A stretch of 9,355 bases of DNA from Chloroflexota bacterium. GTDB taxonomy: Bacteria > Chloroflexota > Anaerolineae > JAADDB01. A program made the translations under genes and the position numbers. The stretch lies in NCBI GenBank assembly GCA_013154135.1, contig JAADDB010000273.1:1-9355 (forward strand). Reading direction: 5' to 3'. Below are positions 1 through 4,307 of the stretch, one piece after another (within the stretch, counting starts at the first letter, position 1; each line of letters opens with the position of its first letter). Under the pieces are notes generated by a model. The model had not been told where the DNA came from. It searched no databases and saw only the letters and a program-made list of their open reading frames with translations.

Positions 1-1327
1 TATCCGCCGCCGCGCCGTCCAGCACGCGATGGTCGAACACGAAGGACAAGTATATCATAGGTCGGATGGCAATGGCATCTTCGATGACGACCACGCGCTT
101 CTGGATGGCGCCAAAGCCCAGGATGCCCACGTTGGGCTGGTTGATGATGGGCAGGCCAAAGAGACTGCCGAACACGCCGTGGTTGGTAATGCTGAAGGTG
201 CTCCCCGAGAGTTCGTCGGGCAGGAGTTTGCCCGCGCGAGCCCGTTCGGCCACTTCGTTGACCTTGCGGGCCAGACCCAGCAGGCTGTACTCGTCCGCGT
301 GGCGGATGACGGGCACAACCAGGCCGTCGGGCACGGCCACGGCCATGCCGATGTGGTAGTACTTCTTGAGGACGATGGCGTCGTCCCGGAAGACGGCGTT
401 GGCCTCGGGCACGGCCTTCAAGCCCGCAATGGTGGCCATGATGAAATAGGGCGTCAGGGTGAGACGCACACCCCGCTCCGCGAACGCGGCCTTGTGTGCC
501 TCCCGATGGGCCAACACTCGGGAGAGGTCGGCTTCCATGAAGGTGGCCGCGCGCGGGGATGTGAGCACGCTGCGGGTCATGTGATCCGCGATGGCCCGAC
601 GCATCCGGGAGAGGGGGACCACCACCTCTTCCTCGCCGGCCTCAGGAGGCGGGGGTGGCGGCGCAACGGGCTTGGGCTTCTCCACCGCGGGCGGCCGTTC
701 CTCTTCTTCCCACTGGGAAGGCTGGAAGAGTTGCCCGGATCCGGGCTGCTCCCAGGGCGGAAGTTCTTCCGTAGGAGGTGGGGGTGGTGGCGCGGCCTTG
801 GCCGCTTCCATCTGCTTGATGTAGGCTTCCAAGTCCTTCTTGGTGACACGGCCGCCCTTGCCCGTGCCCTTGACCTTGGACAGGTCGATGCCGTACTCCG
901 CGGCCATGCGCGCGACCACCGGCGTCACCTTGGGTCCCCGACGACGTCGCTTGCCGTCGGGCTTCTCCGCCGAGGGAGGCGGAGCCTCGGCCGCGGGCGC
1001 GGGCTCCGCGGGGGCCTCCGCGGTGACCTCGTGCGCGCCCACCGCGTGCAGGTCCACTTTCTCCGGGATGTTCGTGGGCAGGGGTTCGCCCGGCTGTCCG
1101 ATGATCGCGATGACCGTGCCCGCTTCCACGGTCTCCCCTTCGGGCACCAGAATCTTCAGCAACACGCCCGATGCGGGCGCGGGAATTTCCGTGTCCACTT
1201 TCTCCGATGCCACTTCCAGCAGGGGTTCCAACTTTTCGACCGGATCCCCCTCCTTCTTCAACCAGCGATTTATCGTCCCCTCAACCACCGATTCCCCTAA
1301 CTGAGGCATGGGTACGAGTATTGCCAC
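1..1327 (-). CDS. bkdB: 2-oxo acid dehydrogenase E2 (lipoamide acyltransferase), probably branched-chain; 3' end cut by window edge
   Basis: This is the acyltransferase core of a 2-oxo acid dehydrogenase complex. It moves the acyl group made by E1 from its lipoyl arm to CoA in the cytoplasm. Translation from GTG at 1327 gives 442 residues before the window ends. Residues 1-77 are one lipoyl domain with the lipoylated lysine at K43 (ASEKVDTE). About 134-170 is the peripheral subunit-binding domain (TPVVARMAAEYGIDLSKVKG). Pro/acid-rich linkers flank it. The catalytic domain starts near 230 and reaches DHRVLDG, with catalytic His433 and Asp437. Only about 20-30 C-terminal residues should be missing. 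The GTG start is chosen because AAGGAGG (1340-1334) lies six bases upstream; an in-frame ATG at 1309 would cut the first lipoyl strand. It is third in the minus-strand operon, 93 bases after E1 beta. The E2 sequence alone does not separate branched-chain from pyruvate complexes; the E1 genes favour branched-chain. Confidence 0.9.
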   Translation of the reverse strand, partial: MAILVPMPQLGESVVEGTINRWLKKEGDPVEKLEPLLEVASEKVDTEIPAPASGVLLKILVPEGETVEAGTVIAIIGQPGEPLPTNIPEKVDLHAVGAHEVTAEAPAEPAPAAEAPPPSAEKPDGKRRRRGPKVTPVVARMAAEYGIDLSKVKGTGKGGRVTKKDLEAYIKQMEAAKAAPPPPPPTEELPPWEQPGSGQLFQPSQWEEEERPPAVEKPKPVAPPPPPPEAGEEEVVVPLSRMRRAIADHMTRSVLTSPRAATFMEADLSRVLAHREAHKAAFAERGVRLTLTPYFIMATIAGLKAVPEANAVFRDDAIVLKKYYHIGMAVAVPDGLVVPVIRHADEYSLLGLARKVNEVAERARAGKLLPDELSGSTFSITNHGVFGSLFGLPIINQPNVGILGFGAIQKRVVVIEDAIAIRPMIYLSFVFDHRVLDGAAAD

Positions 1328-1356
1328 GGGTAACCTCCTTTACCGAAGGGATTCGT

Positions 1357-1414
1357 AACACGCCATGCGTAAGAGTGGATGGACGCCAACAGACTTGCTC
1401 TCACGCCGCGTGTT
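1357..1414 (-). promoter_or_regulatory. intercistronic hairpin between E1 beta and E2
   Basis: The arms AACACGC (1357-1363) and GCGTGTT (1408-1414) are perfectly complementary. Inside them GCGT/ACGC and AGAG/CTCT also pair, with one A/C mismatch and a small internal loop, giving 15 base pairs around a 22-base loop. No T-run follows on the minus strand, so it is not a classical terminator. In mRNA it would lie between the E1 beta stop and the E2 ribosome-binding site. A role in processing, mRNA stability or E1/E2 stoichiometry is an inference. Confidence 0.5.
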
Positions 1415-1420
1415 GCTTTT

Positions 1421-2407
1421 TCAATACTCCGCCAATTCACGCATTTTGCCGGCAATTTTGTCCGCCAAAGGCAGGAACCACCGCTCTAGAGGAGGCGCAT
1501 AGGGGACGGCCGGCACGTCCGGGCCTCCCAGGCGCATGACTGGCGCGTCCAGCCAGTCGAACATCTCTTCCGCGATGCGGGCCGCAATCTCCGCACCCCA
1601 GCCACCGGTCTGGTTGTCCTCGTGCACGATGAGGATTTTGCCCGTCTTGCGCAGGGACTCGTAAATGGTGTCCAGGTCCAGGGGCACCAGGGACCGCAGG
1701 TCGATGATCTCCGCCTCGATCCCCTCTTGCTCCGAGAGTTTGTCCGCGGCTTTGATGGCCTCGTGCAGGGCCAGGCCATACGCGACCACGGTGATGTCGT
1801 CCCCCCGGCGCTTGATGTCCGCCTCGCCCAGGCGGATTTCGTAGTAGTCGTCGGGCACTTCGCCCTTGACCAGGCCGTACAGCCGCTTGTGCTCGAAAAA
1901 GAGGACGGGGTCGGGCACTTGGACTGCGGCGCGCAACAGGCCCACGATGTCCTTGGGCGTGGAGGGAGCCAGGACGTAGAGGCCGGGCACGTGGGTGAAG
2001 AAGGCCTCCACGGACTGGGAGTGGTACAGCCCGCCGCTGACGCCGCCGCCATAGGGCGCGCGGATGATCAGGGGCACGGGCCATGCGCCGTTGGACCGAT
2101 ACCGGTAGCGGGCGGCCTCGTTCACGATCTGGTTGAACGCGGGGAAGATGAAATCCGCGAATTGGATTTCCGCGATAGGGTGGTAACCGTTGAGGGCCAT
2201 GCCAATGGCCACGGCGACAATGGACAACTCGGCCAGGGGGGTGTCGATAACCCGGTCGGGACCAAAGCGATCGTAGAGTCCCCGGGTGGCCTGGAACACG
2301 CCCCCGCGCGGTCCCACGTCCTCTCCCATTACGACCACGTTGTCGTAACGTTCCATAATTTCCATCAGTGTATCTCGAACGGCTTGCAAGTTGGTCTTGA
2401 TAGCCAT
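1421..2407 (-). CDS. bkdAB: 2-oxoisovalerate (branched-chain) dehydrogenase E1 subunit beta
   Basis: Beta subunit of the thiamine-diphosphate-dependent E1 heterotetramer, which decarboxylates branched-chain 2-oxo acids and reductively acylates the E2 lipoyl group. Its 328 residues match the family's usual length of 325-340. Visible signatures are GEDVGPRGGVF (28-38), DTPLAE with the ThDP-activating Glu60, AEIQFADFI (79-87), RAPYGGGVSGGLYHSQSVEA (116-135) with conserved His129, DPVLFFEHKRLY (166-177), and a C-terminal transketolase-type domain with VPYAPPLE (301-308). From memory, the SQSVEAFF and FFEHK patterns and the MRELAEY ending closely resemble Bacillus BkdAB. The ATG at 2407 has GGAGG (2417-2413) five bases upstream. 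It follows E1 alpha by 50 bases, a gap filled by a heptamer repeat array. Pyruvate or acetoin E1 beta is the main alternative and is less likely. Confidence 0.93.
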   Translation of the reverse strand: MAIKTNLQAVRDTLMEIMERYDNVVVMGEDVGPRGGVFQATRGLYDRFGPDRVIDTPLAELSIVAVAIGMALNGYHPIAEIQFADFIFPAFNQIVNEAARYRYRSNGAWPVPLIIRAPYGGGVSGGLYHSQSVEAFFTHVPGLYVLAPSTPKDIVGLLRAAVQVPDPVLFFEHKRLYGLVKGEVPDDYYEIRLGEADIKRRGDDITVVAYGLALHEAIKAADKLSEQEGIEAEIIDLRSLVPLDLDTIYESLRKTGKILIVHEDNQTGGWGAEIAARIAEEMFDWLDAPVMRLGGPDVPAVPYAPPLERWFLPLADKIAGKMRELAEY

Positions 2408-2417
2408 ATTAACCTCC

Positions 2418-2472
2418 GTAACAAGTAATGAGTAACGATTAACGATTAAATTACTCGTTACCCGTTAATCGT
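2418..2472. repeat. heptamer (KTAAYRA) repeat array, direct plus inverted half, in the E1 alpha/E1 beta gap
   Basis: From 2418 four tandem 7-base units run on the plus strand (GTAACAA, GTAATGA, GTAACGA, TTAACGA), followed by TTAA at 2446-2449. From 2450 to 2472 the same family continues in the opposite orientation: on the minus strand it reads TTAACGG, GTAACGA, GTAAT. The two halves can pair, for example CGATTAACG (2436-2444) with CGTTAATCG (2463-2471). The array fills the gap between the bkd genes and overlaps the last codons of E1 alpha. Two related arrays lie at 9051-9082 and 9160-9191. Confidence 0.85.
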
Positions 2473-3495
2473 CCCTTTCTTGCTCCACTTCACCAACGGG
2501 GAGTCGCCGAACACGCCTTCGGCCGCGGATTCGATGGGCGGGTAGGGCTGGTTGAGCGCGTAGTCCACCGCGTCGTCCACTTCGGCCATCACCCGGTCCA
2601 GCACCTCTTGCTTCTTGGCCTCGTCCAACAGGCCCCTCTCCATCAGTACCTTCTCGAAGAGGAGGATGGGGTCCCGCTTCTTCCACGCTTCCACTTCCTC
2701 CCGGGACCGGTACGATCGGTCGTCGTCCGCGGTGGAGTGGGGCACGGGTCGGTAGGTCTTGGCTTCCACCAGGGTGGGCCCTTCCCCGCGCCGCGCGCGG
2801 TCGATGGCTTCCTTCATCACGTCGTAGGACGCGAGCACGTCGTTGCCGTCCACGACCACCCCGCGGATGCCGTAGGCCACGGCCCGGTCCGCGACGTTTT
2901 CCACGGCCATCTGCTTGCTCACGTGGACGGAGATCGCGTACTGGTTGTTCTGGCAGACGAAGACGATGGGCAGTTTGTGGATGCCGGCCCAGTTCAGGCC
3001 CTCGTGGAAGTCGCCCTCGCTGGTGGCGCCTTCGCCAAACCCGACGATGGTCACTTCATCCTTGCCCTGGAGTTTGGAGGCCAGCGCGGTGCCCGCGGCC
3101 TGAGGAATGGCCGTCGCCACAGGGCTGGACACGGAGACGATCTTCGCGGGCTTGTAACTGAAATGCTCGGGCATCTGACGGCCCCGGCTGAAGATGTCGC
3201 CCTCCTTGCCCATGAGGGCCAGCATCATGTGGCGGGGCGTCACGCCCAGGATGAGACACGTCGCGATGTCCCGGTAGTGGGGGAAATACCAATCGTGGCC
3301 CTTGCGCATGGCAAAACCCTGGGCCACCTGGATGGCCTCGTGGCCGATGCCGGAGATGTGGAAGGAAGCTTTGCCCTGGCGGTTGAGAATCCACATGCGT
3401 TCATCCAACTTGCGGCTGAGCACCATGTAGTAGTACATCTCGAGCAATTGCTCATCACTCAACTCATCCGAAGGACGCTTCTGCCTCTTTGTCAT
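2458..3495 (-). CDS. bkdAA: 2-oxoisovalerate (branched-chain) dehydrogenase E1 subunit alpha
   Basis: Alpha subunit of branched-chain 2-oxo acid dehydrogenase E1, which binds thiamine diphosphate and Mg2+ and carries out the committed oxidative decarboxylation of the Val/Leu/Ile keto acids. Its 345 residues show SFHISGIGHEA (44-54), DWYFPHYRD (68-76), GRQMPEHF (105-112), the ThDP motif GEGATSEGDFHEGLNWA (154-170) ending in QNNQYAIS (182-189), and the loop HSTADDDRSYR (253-263). The ThDP motif begins GEG rather than the common GDG; I recall the same substitution in Bacillus BkdAA, which supports a branched-chain rather than pyruvate assignment. The ATG at 3495 has AAGGAGGT (3510-3503) seven bases upstream. 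It is the first gene of the operon. Its last residues (TING) and the TAA stop come from the heptamer repeat, so the C-terminus may have been reshaped by the repeat. Confidence 0.93.
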   Translation of the reverse strand: MTKRQKRPSDELSDEQLLEMYYYMVLSRKLDERMWILNRQGKASFHISGIGHEAIQVAQGFAMRKGHDWYFPHYRDIATCLILGVTPRHMMLALMGKEGDIFSRGRQMPEHFSYKPAKIVSVSSPVATAIPQAAGTALASKLQGKDEVTIVGFGEGATSEGDFHEGLNWAGIHKLPIVFVCQNNQYAISVHVSKQMAVENVADRAVAYGIRGVVVDGNDVLASYDVMKEAIDRARRGEGPTLVEAKTYRPVPHSTADDDRSYRSREEVEAWKKRDPILLFEKVLMERGLLDEAKKQEVLDRVMAEVDDAVDYALNQPYPPIESAAEGVFGDSPLVKWSKKGTING

Positions 3496-3551
3496 CAGTC
3501 AGACCTCCTTGTCTGAGATTTGGGCTTTAGGCCAATGAGTCAAAAGAGTAG

Positions 3552-3579
3552 AGGATATACCTGCTAATCCTTTGTCCAA
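3552..3579 (-). promoter_or_regulatory. possible sigma-70-type promoter of the bkd operon
   Basis: On the minus strand TGGACA (3578-3573, five of six to TTGACA) is followed after 15 bases by TATCCT (3557-3552, four of six to TATAAT). Transcription would start near 3545, giving a leader of about 50 bases. The -35 lies inside the dyad at 3571-3580. Spacing is short and matches are modest. The alternative is readthrough from the promoter at 3832-3804. Confidence 0.3.
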
Positions 3580-3580
3580 A
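3571..3580. promoter_or_regulatory. TTTGnnCAAA dyad, copy 1 (operator-like)
   Basis: TTTGTCCAAA, a near-palindrome with an asymmetric central dinucleotide. It is part of a 14-base identity (TTTGTCCAAAGTCC, 3571-3584) with positions 4227-4240. It overlaps the possible -35 of the bkd operon, a placement typical of a repressor site. Confidence 0.35.
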
Positions 3581-3600
3581 GTCCCGCCGACATGCGCCCC

Positions 3601-3634
3601 AAATAAAAAGGGCACTCACAGGTGTGAGTGCCCT
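3601..3634 (-). terminator. rho-independent terminator
   Basis: On the minus strand a perfect 12-bp stem, AGGGCACTCACA (3634-3623) and TGTGAGTGCCCT (3620-3609), leads straight into TTTTATTT (3608-3601). The plus-strand side has no T-run, so it acts leftward. No protein gene lies just upstream on that strand, so it must end either a non-coding RNA or a leader transcript of the bkd operon. It lies 105 bases before the E1 alpha start. Confidence 0.85.
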
Positions 3635-3800
3635 GGAATATGCGCGTAGACCAAGCCGCGCAAGCAACGGACAACCAAAAGGTTTACCATGTGGACAATC
3701 GCACGCCACCGTTGGCATGACACGTTCAAGAACACCGCTAGGCTCCCTTAGCCGTGTTGGGATAGTTTGCAAATTCGGGAAGAAATGCACACATCACGCT
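3601..3800 (-). ncRNA. candidate structured non-coding RNA or leader RNA, about 200 nt
   Basis: A strong-looking promoter (3832-3804) and a strong terminator (3634-3601) bracket about 200 bases with no plausible protein. On the minus strand these stems can be drawn in order: AACAC...GTGTT with GCTA...TAGC inside (3757-3730); CAACGG...CCGTTG (about 3714-3665), enclosing GTGG...CCAC and the hairpin AACC-TTTT-GGTT; TGCGCG...CGCGCA (about 3662-3641); then the terminator stem. GAATTTGC (about 3776-3769) can pair with GCATATTC (about 3643-3636), seven of eight pairs, as a closing helix. I do not recognise a known family. It lacks the T-box, SRP, tmRNA and RNase P signatures I know. A divergent 6S RNA or a new attenuator controlling bkd are the main options. 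The start is placed about 5-7 bases after the -10. Confidence 0.5.
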
Positions 3801-3803
3801 CAG

Positions 3804-3832
3804 ATTATAGCACCACCCGGCCCTGGGCACAA
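3804..3832 (-). promoter_or_regulatory. extended -10 promoter of the candidate RNA
   Basis: The minus strand reads TGCTATAAT, a perfect TATAAT (3809-3804) with the TGn extension, preceded at exactly 17 bases by TTGTGC (3832-3827, a weak -35). It is the best promoter match I saw in the window and points into the terminated segment 3800-3601. Confidence 0.6.
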
Positions 3833-3861
3833 AACCCGTGAAAGATCGACCATAGGGGAAT

Positions 3862-3913
3862 GGGGGAAGGTGTTTGGCCGGACAAAGCCCTCTACGTCCA
3901 CAAAACATCCCCC
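3862..3913. other. long imperfect hairpin
   Basis: GGGGGA (3862-3867) pairs with TCCCCC (3908-3913). Inside it GTTTG (3872-3876) pairs with CAAAAC (3901-3906, one bulge) and GGAC (3880-3883) with GTCC (3896-3899), around a 12-base loop. Neither strand has a following T-run. It sits just upstream of the promoter at 3832-3804 and could be a regulatory dyad or part of another RNA. Confidence 0.45.
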
Positions 3914-3963
3914 AGCCTAAAGAGCTACCGCCCCGGAGCAATTGTGGTGGTCGCGCATAGCAC

Positions 3964-3992
3964 TTGACAAAAGGGAGAAAATAACATACTGT
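3964..3992 (+). promoter_or_regulatory. possible promoter of the secreted-protein gene
   Basis: A perfect TTGACA (3964-3969) is followed by a purine-rich spacer and CATACT (15 bases) or TACTGT (17 bases) as a weak -10. A dyad CTGTTTAGACAG (3989-4000) overlaps the expected start site. Transcription from here would give a leader of about 300 bases before the ATG at 4308. Confidence 0.35.
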
Positions 3993-4083
3993 TTAGACAG
4001 CAATGCCGGTTCGCGGGCTTTTATACCACCATAATGGAGCGCACTTACTTCTCAGTTCCTTGATGTTCCTGTGTGATCTGGAG

Positions 4084-4093
4084 TTTGGACAAA
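4084..4093. promoter_or_regulatory. TTTGnnCAAA dyad, copy 2 (opposite orientation)
   Basis: TTTGGACAAA, the reverse complement of copies 1 and 3. Extended by one base it matches TTTTGTCCAAA at 4226-4236 over 11 bases. It lies in the leader of the secreted-protein gene. Confidence 0.3.
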
Positions 4094-4226
4094 AGACCCT
4101 GGCTGGCGAACAAGATTCAGCCGCACCTTGGCGGGGTGCTGGCGTCCTCGCCCCGTGCCGGAAGAGTGTTCTGGTAGGTGAGAAAGGGAAAGACATGACC
4201 TATTTCACTTTTCCAAGCCGCCACGT

Positions 4227-4236
4227 TTTGTCCAAA
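4227..4236. promoter_or_regulatory. TTTGnnCAAA dyad, copy 3
   Basis: TTTGTCCAAA within the 14-base identity to 3571-3584. It is 58 bases upstream of the ribosome-binding site of the secreted-protein gene. Confidence 0.3.
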
Positions 4237-4242
4237 GTCCAA

Positions 4243-4277
4243 GTGTGACACCTCTCCCTCCTTCGCCTCCGTCACAC
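4243..4277 (+). other. stem-loop upstream of the ribosome-binding site
   Basis: GTGTGAC (4243-4249) pairs perfectly with GTCACAC (4271-4277) around a 21-base pyrimidine-rich loop. It ends 16 bases before AAAGGAG (4294-4300) and could modulate translation or message stability. No T-run follows, so termination is unlikely. Confidence 0.4.
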
Positions 4278-4307
4278 GGGTATGGGGTACAAGAAAGGAG
4301 TTTCCCC

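Larger units (their letters stand above)
3496..4307. other. 812-bp divergent intergenic region between the bkd operon and the secreted-protein gene
   Basis: No convincing protein gene lies here. The short ORFs on both strands lack ribosome-binding sites and recognisable content. From left to right it holds: a possible bkd promoter (3579-3552), an intrinsic terminator (3634-3601, minus), a structured RNA candidate (about 3800-3601, minus) with its promoter (3832-3804), a long hairpin (3862-3913), a possible plus-strand promoter (3964-3992), a leader of about 300 bases, and a stem (4243-4277) just before the ribosome-binding site at 4294-4300. Three TTTGnnCAAA dyads are scattered through it. 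Confidence 0.8.

Noticed and set aside
29..1300. Plus-strand open frame of 423 codons across the E2 region
   Set aside because: It is the antisense shadow of E2. The minus strand in this region encodes an unmistakable lipoyl domain and the DHRVLDG motif with a proper ribosome-binding site.
2418..2472. CRISPR array
   Set aside because: The repeat unit is 7 bases with no spacers.
3738..3941. 67-codon minus-strand ORF over the candidate RNA promoter
   Set aside because: No ribosome-binding site, and it spans the TATAAT box. Its residues look like translated non-coding sequence.
4005..4024. Short GC stem followed by TTTTAT on the plus strand, as a mini-terminator near the presumed start site
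   Set aside because: The uninterrupted stem is only about three base pairs; too weak to call.
4003..4248. 81-codon plus-strand ORF in the divergent region
   Set aside because: No ribosome-binding site before the ATG, no recognisable domain, and it overlaps the leader with the dyads and the stem at 4243.
4245..4307. Upstream GTG start adding 21 residues to the secreted protein
   Set aside because: The GTG sits inside the stem at 4243-4277 without a ribosome-binding site, and would put a Pro-rich stretch before the signal peptide. The ATG at 4308 has AAAGGAG seven bases upstream.
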